The notes below the pieces were generated by a model. That model made no database searches. It saw nothing but the letters and a program-made list of their open reading frames with translations, and was not told the origin of the DNA. A DNA stretch of 64,000 bases from Pedobacter ginsengisoli (GTDB lineage Bacteria; Bacteroidota; Bacteroidia; Sphingobacteriales; Sphingobacteriaceae), in the NCBI RefSeq assembly GCF_002736205.1, contig NZ_CP024091.1:1550001-1614000 (forward strand). Direction: 5' to 3'. The translations under genes and the position numbers were made by a program. Within the stretch, counting starts at the first letter, position 1; the number at the start of each line of letters is the position of its first letter. Shown here in pieces: positions 25,432 through 33,586 of this stretch.

Positions 25432-25614
25432 CTAAGTATGATCTTCGTCACTTATTTCTCTTTCCTTTTCCATCATTTCATCATCGAAAAGGATTCTAAC
25501 AGCAGGAGTAAAGGTGTCGTCATTCTGGCCGGATTTAATTGCCCAAAAAAAAGCCACAAGAAATATCATTGCTAACAAAATGCTGCAACCGATAAGAAAA
25601 TAGATCATTTCCAT
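25432..25614 (-). CDS. ccoS: cbb3 maturation protein CcoS
   Basis: A 60-aa protein with one membrane helix (residues 3-26) and an acidic tail (DDEMMEKEREISDEDHT), the pattern of CcoS, needed for cofactor insertion in cbb3 oxidase. It overlaps the ccoI stop region by 10 bases and precedes ccoN by 69 bases. Its last codons contain an FNR-like box. Confidence 0.88.
   Translation of the reverse strand: MEMIYFLIGCSILLAMIFLVAFFWAIKSGQNDDTFTPAVRILFDDEMMEKEREISDEDHT
25439..25450. promoter_or_regulatory. FNR-like box inside the 3' end of ccoS, upstream of ccoN
   Basis: TGATCTTCGTCA (on the minus strand identical to the box at 17839) fits TGAY-N4-RTCA. It lies 77 bases before the ccoN/O start codon and could drive an internal promoter. 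It is within coding sequence for the end of CcoS, so chance from the Ser-Asp-Glu-Asp-His codons is possible. Confidence 0.4.
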
Positions 25615-28007
25615 AATAATTTATTTTTGTGGGCAAAGAGCCTTACTGATATTGTGGTAAACAGGATAATTGTAATGGTACTTATGGGCATTAGTATTGC
25701 TGCCATTAATGGAGATAATAAGCCCTGAACTGCAAAGTATAAACCTAGTGCGTTGTACATCAGGGAAAGAATAAAAGAAAGTCTAATTACTTTAACACCA
25801 TCTTTAGCTTGCTGAATAAATTGTGGTATTTTATGAAATGATATGCCATCCAATATAGCATCACAGCCTGGAGAAAAATTATTGATATTATCTGTTATAG
25901 CAACACCAAGGTCACTTTGTTTTAATGCCCCTGAATCGTTAAGGCCATCACCAAACATCAACACTTTCTTACCTTCCTTTTGAAGTTGCTGTATATAATC
26001 AAGTTTGTCTTGTGGCGATTGTTTGAAATGCAGTTTTCTGGTATCTTCAAAGAACGGGATTAGTTCTGCTTTTTCGTGATCATGATCCCCTGAGAGTAGA
26101 TGTAAATCTGCCCAGATACTTAATTTTAGCATTAGTTCTTTAAAACCATTTCTCCATTGCTGCTTGATTGTAAAATAGCCCATATAAAAATCATTGATCG
26201 TCACATGGATTGAACTACTTGGGGAAGAGTTTTTCAGCGGAAGGTTAAGGAAGGTAGAACTTCCCAATTTTACGTAATTTCCATTAACCTTACCACTGAT
26301 ACCTCTTCCAATCTTTTCAGTATACTCTATTACAGGAAATAATTTAGGTTTATTAATAAATTTTGTTAATTCACGACTCAGTAAATGCCCTGAATTTCTG
26401 GCAAGATCACTGATTAGCTGCATGTGTTCCTCACTTATACTACCGTTAAAAGAAAGTGTGGCGGCATCTGGACTAGTTATCGTTCCCGTCTTGTCAAATA
26501 CATAGGTATTGATACGCGCCAGTTCTTCAACAACTGAAGTATTTTTCAAATAGAATCTGTTTTTGTCAAAAACAGATAATACTGCCGCTAATGTAAAAGG
26601 TGAACTCAAAGCTAATGCACAAGGACAAGCTATAATTAGAACGGCGGTAAAAGAAGCAAGTGCTTTAGATGAATCTGAATAAAGCCAAAAAATACCAGAA
26701 CTTAGAGCTATTACTAGTAGTATAACACTAAAATATCTGCTGGCTGTATCACTAAATGTTTTAATCTTTTTTTTGGATTCAATAAAAGCACTATTGTTCC
26801 AGAGTTGGGTCAGGTAGCTTTGCGATACGGGTTTCAATACTTCCATTTCAATTGAACCTGATAGTTGTCGGCCCCCGGCATAAATAATTTCGCCTAATGT
26901 TTTTTTTACAGGAATAGATTCTCCTGTTACGAAGCTGAAGTCAATTTCGGCATCACCTTTAAGTAGAATGGCATCTGCAGGCAAAATTTCGTGACTACGT
27001 ATTAGGATTCTGTCGCCAATTTTTAAGTCACCAAGAGCAGTTGGTTTTTCAATTTCTTCATTAATTACAGTTACAGCTACCGGAAAATAAGAACGATAAT
27101 CTCTTTCAAAGGAAATGTGATGGAAAGTCCTTACCTGCATCCATTTTCCTATTAATAGAAAGAATACCAATCCGCAAAGTGTATCTACAAAACCTGCTCC
27201 TGTATGTGATATGATCTCGTATAGTGAGCGAAAAAACATAACCAGGATACCAAGTGCTAATGGGAAATCCAGATTTAATCTTTTTGCTTTTAAATTTGTC
27301 CATGCAGAAAAGAAGTAATCTCTTCCGCTATATAAAACAATAGGTAAAGAAAATGCCAGGTTAAGCCATCCAAAAAAATCCTTAAATTCATGCTCAAAAT
27401 CACCAAGGCCAAAATATTCTGGAAAACTTAATAACATAACATTGCCAAAACAGAAACCTGCTACTGCAATTTTTGTTATAAGAGTTCTATCCGTCTTTCT
27501 GGAGTTATTGTTTTTTACAACATCTTGTAAACTTATTAATGGTTCATAACCAATTGAAGATAAGAGTTGCACAACTTGCTTTAAAGTAATTTTATTGTTT
27601 TTAAATGTTAGTGAAACCTGTTTTTTAAGAAAATCAATTCTTGATTGCAATATACCAGGTTGCAGTAAATGAATATGCTCCAACAACCAAATACATGAAC
27701 TACAATGGATGGCAGGAATATATAATGTTATAATCGTTTTACTATCGTCTTCAAAATCAATCAGCTTTCTAGTAATTTGTTTAACATCAAGGTAATCGAA
27801 ATTTGAAGTTAACTTACTTTGAGTTTTTCCAGGGACCTTGTTATAAAGATAATAGTTGGAGAGGTTGTTCTCCGTTAAGATTTCATAGATGGTTTTACAT
27901 CCTGAACAGCAAAATTTTTTGTTATTCTGGATATATTCCTGACTTATAATATCCTCTCCACAATGAAAACAATGCTCTTCTGATAAAATTAGGCTTCCTT
28001 TTAGCAT
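25605..28007 (-). CDS. ccoI: CcoI copper-exporting P1B-type ATPase
   Basis: An 800-aa P-type ATPase that supplies copper for cbb3 oxidase. It has an N-terminal Cys-rich metal-binding segment (CFHCGED near 16, CCSGC near 34), a degenerate HMA domain with HCSSCIWLLEH near 108, and eight membrane helices. The transport motif is CPC in IIACPCALALSS. The cytosolic loops hold TGES (VTGESIPV), the phosphorylated Asp in FDKTGTIT, and GDGLNDSGALKQSD. The N-terminal zinc-ribbon-like domain is typical of the CcoI/FixI branch. First gene of the ccoI-S-N/O-Q-P-G-H run. Confidence 0.94.
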   Translation of the reverse strand: MLKGSLILSEEHCFHCGEDIISQEYIQNNKKFCCSGCKTIYEILTENNLSNYYLYNKVPGKTQSKLTSNFDYLDVKQITRKLIDFEDDSKTIITLYIPAIHCSSCIWLLEHIHLLQPGILQSRIDFLKKQVSLTFKNNKITLKQVVQLLSSIGYEPLISLQDVVKNNNSRKTDRTLITKIAVAGFCFGNVMLLSFPEYFGLGDFEHEFKDFFGWLNLAFSLPIVLYSGRDYFFSAWTNLKAKRLNLDFPLALGILVMFFRSLYEIISHTGAGFVDTLCGLVFFLLIGKWMQVRTFHHISFERDYRSYFPVAVTVINEEIEKPTALGDLKIGDRILIRSHEILPADAILLKGDAEIDFSFVTGESIPVKKTLGEIIYAGGRQLSGSIEMEVLKPVSQSYLTQLWNNSAFIESKKKIKTFSDTASRYFSVILLVIALSSGIFWLYSDSSKALASFTAVLIIACPCALALSSPFTLAAVLSVFDKNRFYLKNTSVVEELARINTYVFDKTGTITSPDAATLSFNGSISEEHMQLISDLARNSGHLLSRELTKFINKPKLFPVIEYTEKIGRGISGKVNGNYVKLGSSTFLNLPLKNSSPSSSIHVTINDFYMGYFTIKQQWRNGFKELMLKLSIWADLHLLSGDHDHEKAELIPFFEDTRKLHFKQSPQDKLDYIQQLQKEGKKVLMFGDGLNDSGALKQSDLGVAITDNINNFSPGCDAILDGISFHKIPQFIQQAKDGVKVIRLSFILSLMYNALGLYFAVQGLLSPLMAAILMPISTITIILFTTISVRLFAHKNKLLWK

Positions 28008-28056
28008 CTCTTAAAAAGTATGCGTCAAAGTTCAATATTTATATAAAGTACAATAG

Positions 28057-28090
28057 TGATCCTAATCTTCTTAATAAATGATATACATCA
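28057..28090 (-). promoter_or_regulatory. FNR-type boxes upstream of ccoI
   Basis: A perfect TGATATACATCA (28079-28090) lies within the larger inverted repeat AAATGAT-ATAC-ATCATTT. A near match, TGATCCTAATCT, lies at 28057-28068. They are 50-83 bases before the ccoI start and in the gap after the sigma-factor gene, so they should control the oxidase run. No exact TAnnTTTG was found between them and ccoI. Confidence 0.7.
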
Positions 28091-28099
28091 TTTTTTTAA

Positions 28100-28963
28100 T
28101 TATGATAGGTGCTGAAAAAGTAACTTAGTTTGCGCAACCATCTTTAGTTTATTTAAAGAACCATATTTAACTTGTCTAACGCGTTCTTTGGAAATCTTTA
28201 AGTTTTCTGCAATAGTGTCCATATCAATTGGTCCACTAGCAGTTAACCCATAAAAATTCTCCAAAATATAGCATTCTCTTTTAGTAAGTTTGACTTTCAT
28301 TATGCGCCTTAGTTCTATCAGCAGAGATGATTTTTCCATTTGATCTGGATTTATATCTGGATTATTGTCTGCTATGAGATCAAGAAGTGTTGAACCACTT
28401 TCATCATTTATTTCTTCATCGAGCGATCTACAACGTCTGGATATATTAGTGAGTTCATTTATTAGTTTTACACTAAATCCTGTATCATCTGCTAACTCCT
28501 GTAAAGTTGGTTCACGCTCCAATTGCATTAACAGTTTGACTTTTGATTTATTTATACCAGTAACACTAAGAATTTGGTTTTGTGGCAATCTCATTGTTCT
28601 ATCACAATTAGAAATGGCTGCTAAAATGGCTTGTCTTATCCACCACACTGCGTAACTAATGAATTTAAATCCCTTTGTTTCGTCAAAGCGAGAAGCAGCA
28701 CTAATTAAACCAATATTACCTTCATTTATAAGATCATTGAGACTTATGCCATTGCCCAAGTATTTTTTTGCGACCGACACAACAAAACGTAAGTTAAGAA
28801 TAACAAGTCTATCCTGAGCGGCTTGATCACCACTTCTAATTTTCATAGCTAACTCTACCTCTTCCTCAACTTTGGCTAGTGGCATTTTTTCTAAATCATT
28901 GAAATAACGTCTGGTTACATCGTCGCGATTTGTTATTAGTCTTTGAATTTTTATTGCTCTCAT
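28100..28963 (-). CDS. RpoD/SigA-family RNA polymerase sigma factor
   Basis: A 287-aa sigma-70 factor lacking region 1.1, the Bacteroidetes primary/secondary type. Region 1.2 is at 12-45 (RYFNDLEKMPLAKVEEEVELA), region 2 has NLRFVVSVAKKYLGNG, DLINEGNIGLISAASRFDETKGFKF and YAVWWIRQAI, region 3 is central, and region 4 ends with the helix-turn-helix ISKERVRQVKYGSLNKL. MRAIKIQRLITNR matches the usual RpoD opening, so the ATG at 28963 is preferred to a GTG at 28996. The sequence departs from a housekeeping RpoD (for example CRSLDEEINDESGSTLLDLI), so it is probably a second paralogue. Confidence 0.85.
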   Translation of the reverse strand: MRAIKIQRLITNRDDVTRRYFNDLEKMPLAKVEEEVELAMKIRSGDQAAQDRLVILNLRFVVSVAKKYLGNGISLNDLINEGNIGLISAASRFDETKGFKFISYAVWWIRQAILAAISNCDRTMRLPQNQILSVTGINKSKVKLLMQLEREPTLQELADDTGFSVKLINELTNISRRCRSLDEEINDESGSTLLDLIADNNPDINPDQMEKSSLLIELRRIMKVKLTKRECYILENFYGLTASGPIDMDTIAENLKISKERVRQVKYGSLNKLKMVAQTKLLFQHLS

Positions 28964-29159
28964 TTTAGTATTTAATGAAAGCAAATCTATGGACACTAAC
29001 GTTTTAATGAATGGCTAGCCCTATTCTTTAGTAAATTCTCCTGTTTTAGAAAATTAATGCAATTTATTATTCTGATCTCCTGTAATATTTTACTTTGATA
29101 CAAAACGTTATTCTTCAATTTATGGACTTGGATGAATTATTTCTTATATATCGGCCAAT

Positions 29160-30353
29160 TTATTTTTCAGAACCGGATTTGGATTTTACACATCTGAAGC
29201 CAGTATTTTGCAAACCTGTGTCGGGGGATGATTTCATTCTTGCTGTTACCCTGTAGCCTTTACAATATGAACTATTGCACATAAACGACCCACCCCGGGT
29301 TACTTTCTTTGGAACTGTAGGTTCATCAGGATCAAAACTCGTTGTTGGTCCTTTTGGGTTAATAACTGTTTTAGCTTTCAGGCTTTCGTAGTAATCGTTT
29401 GTGTACCAGTCTGAAACCCATTCCCAAACATTGCCGGCCATATCGAATAAGCCATATGCATTGGCAGGGAATGATCCTGTTGGTGCCAAGCCATGATACC
29501 CATCCCAGTCTGTATTTTTATCCGGAAAGCTTCCTTGCCAGGTATTTGCTTTGGGTTTTCCAATCTCAACCTGCTCATTTCCCCAGGGATATATTGTGTT
29601 TTTCTGTCCTCCTCTTGCTGCATATTCCCATTCGGCCTCAGTAGGCAATCTTTTACCCGCCCATTTTGCATAAGCATTTGCATCTTCCCAGCAAACCTGG
29701 GTAACCGGATAATTATCTCTACCTTTTAAATTACTCTTTGGCCCCTCAGGATGCTTCCAGTCTGCTCCGGGCGTCCACGCCCACCATTGAGATGCATCGT
29801 GAAGAGGAACGGGCCTGGAAGGAGGGTTAAATGTTAGGGAAGCAGCTACTAACAAATCCTCTGATGGCTTTGGTGTTCCTGCAGGTAATTGTTTTTTAAT
29901 TTCTTCCCAATCAGGTGTCCTCTCTGCTACTGTTTTATAACCTGTGGCCTTCACAAATTGGGTAAATTCAGCATTAGTAACTTCTTTTTCATCCATCCAA
30001 AAGCCATCTAGTTTGACCAGGTGTGAAGGGTATTCATCTGTACGCCCCTCATTGTCAGTTGCACCCATTAAAAATGTGCCTGCTGGAATCCACTTCATTC
30101 CTTTAACAGAGCTTCTTGAAGTCGAAGAAAGCAAAGAATCCTGCTGACTGTGCATTGCTATACCATACCTGCTTGGTAAATTATCGGAGCATGACTCAGC
30201 CTTATTAAGATTAGCAGTATTTGTTCCTTCAGATTTATTGATCGGATTGCAGGAGAGCACCAAAAAAATGGGTAACAATAGGAGAGGTCTTTTACTACTG
30301 TAATTTTTGGCGAATAAAGGGGATACTTTTATTGTGAAATTAACTTTGTCCAT
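29160..30353 (-). CDS. Exported formylglycine-generating enzyme (SUMF1 family)
   Basis: Oxidises a Cys in a CxPxR motif of a sulfatase to formylglycine. The N-terminus has a hydrophobic stretch and lipobox LVLSC with C35, so it is a probable lipoprotein. The FGE domain (85-392) shows WIPAGTFLMGA, RLPTEAEWEYAARGG, YPWGN, GLFDMAGNVWEWVSDW and the active-site pair C359 and C364 in GGSFMCNSSYC, spaced as human C336/C341. All this points to a real, not degenerate, FGE. No sulfatase with CxPxR is in the window, so its substrate is elsewhere. Confidence 0.9.
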   Translation of the reverse strand: MDKVNFTIKVSPLFAKNYSSKRPLLLLPIFLVLSCNPINKSEGTNTANLNKAESCSDNLPSRYGIAMHSQQDSLLSSTSRSSVKGMKWIPAGTFLMGATDNEGRTDEYPSHLVKLDGFWMDEKEVTNAEFTQFVKATGYKTVAERTPDWEEIKKQLPAGTPKPSEDLLVAASLTFNPPSRPVPLHDASQWWAWTPGADWKHPEGPKSNLKGRDNYPVTQVCWEDANAYAKWAGKRLPTEAEWEYAARGGQKNTIYPWGNEQVEIGKPKANTWQGSFPDKNTDWDGYHGLAPTGSFPANAYGLFDMAGNVWEWVSDWYTNDYYESLKAKTVINPKGPTTSFDPDEPTVPKKVTRGGSFMCNSSYCKGYRVTARMKSSPDTGLQNTGFRCVKSKSGSEK

Positions 30354-30745
30354 TTCTAACGAAGATAGCCAATTAATCCTAAGGATGGTAAATAGCTTAA
30401 GGAAATCGCTATTCTCTATTGCTAATATTTTTAGTGCTTCCTGTTGACCTAATATTAGGTTGTCGAAATTATATTTGGTTCTGTAAGGAGGATCAAGTTA
30501 AGGTTTATTTTTTATATTTTAAATAATTATAAATCAATATATTGAATTTATTTATTTAAATTAATACATTATGTTTGATTAATGGTTTTTTAATATTTTA
30601 TTCTCTATTTCATTGCAGGATTTTAAATGAATTATGCCCGAATTTTAATGTTTATTGGGACAGTTGTGGATGTCACATTACGAGATTTTTACAAAATATA
30701 CCCGTTACAAGTACCATCACAACCAATAAAAGTGTAAGTCTCTAC
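30354..30745. other. Intergenic region, very AT-rich, no gene recognised
   Basis: About 390 bases between the FGE gene and the epimerase. A plus-strand frame here (30575-30805) starts at TTG, overlaps the 3' end of the epimerase gene and has no domain. The central part (30500-30610) is nearly all A/T. No clear promoter was seen. Confidence 0.5.
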
Positions 30746-31597
30746 TTATCGTGTGGCATCACAAACACCCTTAAAATATCCAATGGATTCCGCTATTCCC
30801 GCTAATGGATCTTTCATGTCTTTTTCATATTCTAAGCTGCATGAACCGGTGTAGTTTACCTTTCTTAGCATCTTTACATACGCCGGGATGTCAATTATAC
30901 CGCGGCCAAGCTCACAGGTGGAACCATCTTTTGTGGCAGCAGTTACATTTTTTAAATGCATATCAAAGATACGTTTAGAGAATTTTTGAAAATCGGCCAC
31001 CGAATCACGTCCATCTCTTTTGTTGTGTCCCATATCAAAGCATATTCCAATGCGATTGTCAAGGTTTTTAATGAGGTTGTAAATACTTTCAGCACTTGGA
31101 TATAGCTTATCCTCCGGGCCATGATTATGGATTGCATATCGAATATTATATTCCTTTGTTTTTTGGGCAACGTAGTCCAAGTCGTCATGTAATGGGATAC
31201 CTATAACCAAGTCAACACCAACTCTTTTGGCATAGTCGAATGCATCATCTATTTCTTTTCTTGTTTTAGTGTATATAGGTCCTACTGCATAGCCAGTTAC
31301 ATTATTTTCTTTAAGTTTAGCATGAAATGCAGCTATTTCTTCAACTGTACTTTTATATGGTAGGTGAAAGTCTTTAATACATAGATAATGTACATCAACT
31401 TTTTTCATGATCTTTAAAGATTCATCCAAATTAAAATTAATAAAGCTATAGCCAGCAATACCTAATTTAAAAGGGTCCGGTTTTCCTTTAGAGGTTTCTG
31501 ATTTAACAGATGTGGCAAAAGCAGTTGGTATGCTTACTAAACTAGTTGAGGCTAGCCCTAATATTCCTTTTTGCAAAAAATTTCTTCTTGTAGTCAT
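30746..31597 (-). CDS. Tat-exported sugar phosphate isomerase/epimerase-like TIM barrel
   Basis: A 283-aa protein of the xylose-isomerase-like (AP endonuclease 2) family. The N-terminus carries TTRRNFLQKG, a twin-arginine signal, followed by a hydrophobic stretch ending near residue 28. Probable metal ligands are in AIHNHGPEDK (about 165-174), CFDMGHNKRDG (about 195-205), MHLKNV and SLEYEK. These proteins act on sugars or inositols in the periplasm in Bacteroidetes. It stands alone on the minus strand. Substrate not predictable. Confidence 0.85.
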   Translation of the reverse strand: MTTRRNFLQKGILGLASTSLVSIPTAFATSVKSETSKGKPDPFKLGIAGYSFINFNLDESLKIMKKVDVHYLCIKDFHLPYKSTVEEIAAFHAKLKENNVTGYAVGPIYTKTRKEIDDAFDYAKRVGVDLVIGIPLHDDLDYVAQKTKEYNIRYAIHNHGPEDKLYPSAESIYNLIKNLDNRIGICFDMGHNKRDGRDSVADFQKFSKRIFDMHLKNVTAATKDGSTCELGRGIIDIPAYVKMLRKVNYTGSCSLEYEKDMKDPLAGIAESIGYFKGVCDATR

Positions 31598-31729
31598 AAT
31601 ATTTTCACTTATTTTCGAATTTAGCTTTTAATATTGTTTAGTTCTAACTTCAATAGACTAAATTTTTTCAAGTTTTCAGAGCAAAGTTTGCGTAATTATT
31701 GAGACTTATTTTATAATATTAATGGTTCG

Positions 31730-32596
31730 CTAGTCAATAATGCCATACATTTTTTTAAGCATCTGTGCTGTTTTACTTAACTCTCGATTACTTAATGGAC
31801 GATCATAAAGAAGAAATCTTGAAATATCGCCGATAAAGGATTCTGTACCAGGGTGCTCTACGGCATTACGTTCCTGTCCAATAGCTAGTTTTGAAGAATT
31901 AGCTAACTTATTGACCGGAAAAGGATGGCTAACAATAGGTGAAGTGCCGTTGTTTAAGTACAAAGCAAGTGTAACTGTATCAGTTCCTTTGCCCATTCTG
32001 CCTATTAGCAGGTAGTACTTATCAATTTTAAGTATAGAATTAGCAGTAACACGTGGATTATTATCATCCCATCTACCAAATGTTACTCCATTTCTGCTAC
32101 CCATCCAAATACTATTGTCGTCATTAAGTCCAGCCCATATACCTTCATAATTTCCCCCATTCTTTAAATTGCCAAAAAAAGAATTTACATCTTTTAGCTC
32201 CCCTAATTGCTTTCCAGCCCTTAAAATACAAAACCAGGTGTATCCGCTCCCTCTTATCAAATAGTCAAACGCATCCTCATTGTGGGCAATAAGTTCTTGT
32301 TTGTTAAAAGCAATTGTATTGTGGTTGTTTAATTCTGAAAGCTTATTTCTTAAAGAAGGCATCCCCGAGCCTTTCACTTTTCGTCCCTCATCTTGTTTAA
32401 CAAACTCTTTAACAACAGGTGTTAAGGCTTGATTTATCCATTTCTCCACTTTATTTTCTTCGTTTACAACAACGCCTTTATCAGCATCAAGATCAACAAT
32501 TAATCCCTTTTGAAGGATGATTAACGGCAATTTTACTAATGTAAACCCACTTAAAATAGATATTAGTAATAATGGGGCGTAGACTAATTTATTCAT
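31730..32596 (-). CDS. Exported LamG/concanavalin-like protein
   Basis: A 288-aa protein with an N-terminal hydrophobic segment (about 5-29) that can act as signal or anchor. The remainder resembles the LamG/laminin-G-like jelly-roll: FGRWDDNNPRVT, YYLLIGRMGKGTDTVTLALYLNNG, and the ending FIGDISRFLLYDRPLSNRELSKT, typical of domains that follow a glycan- or protein-binding role. It faces divergently from the TonB-like gene with 60 bases between them. Likely cell-surface binding protein; ligand unknown. Confidence 0.65.
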   Translation of the reverse strand: MNKLVYAPLLLISILSGFTLVKLPLIILQKGLIVDLDADKGVVVNEENKVEKWINQALTPVVKEFVKQDEGRKVKGSGMPSLRNKLSELNNHNTIAFNKQELIAHNEDAFDYLIRGSGYTWFCILRAGKQLGELKDVNSFFGNLKNGGNYEGIWAGLNDDNSIWMGSRNGVTFGRWDDNNPRVTANSILKIDKYYLLIGRMGKGTDTVTLALYLNNGTSPIVSHPFPVNKLANSSKLAIGQERNAVEHPGTESFIGDISRFLLYDRPLSNRELSKTAQMLKKMYGIID

Positions 32597-32656
32597 CTCA
32601 TTAATATAAAAATTTATTAAGTGATCTTAAAAATATAATTTATATTAGATTGAATT

Positions 32657-33103
32657 ATGAAAACACGCTCTATTTTATTTTTTCTATGTTTACCTTTGTT
32701 AGGTTATTCACAAAGTGATTCAACTAATGTTGATTCCAGCAAAGTCTATCAGAAAATGATAGGAAAGTTGGATACTTCTGCTTTAGTTAAGTTTAATGCA
32801 CTTCATTCTCCTCCTCAATTTAAAGGAGGCATGCAAGGATTTGCAGCATACCTTAAAGGAAGTTTGGTGTATCCTGATAAAGCCAAAAGAAACGGCACAT
32901 CAGGAAAAGTTCTGTTGTCATTTGTAGTAGAAAGCGATGGTTCAATAAGCAATGTTGTTGTAGAAAAAGGAATTGGTGACGGTTGTGATGAGGCGGCTGT
33001 AAAAGCCATTCAAAATTCCCCAGCCTGGATTCCGGGTGTAATGAACGGACGTCCAGTAAGAGTAAAATATAATATTCCATTATCTTTTGGTGCCAAGAAA
33101 TAA
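32657..33103 (+). CDS. TonB C-terminal domain protein
   Basis: A 148-aa exported protein with a signal peptide (1-18, ending LLGYSQ). Residues 55-148 form the TonB C-terminal domain: FKGGMQGFAAYLKGSLVYPDKAKRNG (YP motif), GKVLLSFVVESDGSISNVVV, and PAWIPGVMNGRPVRVKYNIPLSF. It lacks the cytoplasmic anchor and Pro-rich spacer of classical TonB. It is 43 bases before a small Cys protein and the TonB-dependent receptor, so a partner role is plausible though not shown. Confidence 0.85.
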   Translation: MKTRSILFFLCLPLLGYSQSDSTNVDSSKVYQKMIGKLDTSALVKFNALHSPPQFKGGMQGFAAYLKGSLVYPDKAKRNGTSGKVLLSFVVESDGSISNVVVEKGIGDGCDEAAVKAIQNSPAWIPGVMNGRPVRVKYNIPLSFGAKK

Positions 33104-33108
33104 TAATA

Positions 33109-33138
33109 TTGTTTAATGTTATATAAGCACTACCTTTG
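33109..33138 (+). promoter_or_regulatory. Bacteroidetes-type promoter of the receptor operon
   Basis: Exact -7 element TACCTTTG (33131-33138) with TTG at 33109-33111 and a 19-base spacer. It is 8 bases before the start codon at 33147, so the small Cys protein and the receptor may be transcribed separately from the TonB-like gene. Confidence 0.6.
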
Positions 33139-33146
33139 CAGCAATT

Positions 33147-33515
33147 ATGTTCAGGAGCCTTATCGCTTTTTCTTTAATTTTTATGATGCTGACTGCTAAT
33201 TTTAGCAGATTCTTTATTTATGCAGGATTTGAGCTGAATAAAAATTATATTGCTTCGGAGCTTTGCGAGAACCGGGACAAGCCAATGATGCATTGTAACG
33301 GGAAATGTTATCTGATGAAAAAGTTAAAGCAGGCTGAGGAAAAAGAAAAGAATCAAAGTCGCGCAGCTCAAAAAGGTCATTTTCAGGAAGCATTAGTCAC
33401 AAATAAAACAATCTTCAACTTTTTACCCCAATTAATTAAAGTTATTAAACTTGTGGAGTTGCCTTTTGCACTCCCAAGGCATTCCGCTGCTATATTCCAT
33501 CCACCACAGGCGTAG
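33147..33515 (+). CDS. Small exported Cys-containing protein of the receptor operon
   Basis: A 122-aa protein with an N-terminal hydrophobic segment (2-22). Its notable part is CENRDKPMMHCNGKCYLMKKLKQ (shown in pieces: CENRDKPMMHC, then NGKCYLM), with three Cys, Met and His near residues 39-54, which could bind a metal such as copper. The middle is Lys/Glu-rich and the end is Pro-containing. I recall such small proteins beside TonB receptors in Bacteroidetes, but I cannot name a family. It lies 71 bases before the receptor. Confidence 0.6.
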   Translation: MFRSLIAFSLIFMMLTANFSRFFIYAGFELNKNYIASELCENRDKPMMHCNGKCYLMKKLKQAEEKEKNQSRAAQKGHFQEALVTNKTIFNFLPQLIKVIKLVELPFALPRHSAAIFHPPQA

Positions 33516-33586
33516 CCAATACGTAAAACAGAATACCATATTCTGATATCTTCATGGAATAACAATTATACTTTAATTATTTTATA

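Noticed and set aside
29399..29729. Overlapping plus- and minus-strand frames in the formylglycine enzyme gene
   Set aside because: All are shadows of the strongly conserved FGE coding frame.
30575..30805. 76-aa plus-strand frame in an AT-rich gap
   Set aside because: TTG start, overlaps the epimerase 3' end, no recognisable protein features.
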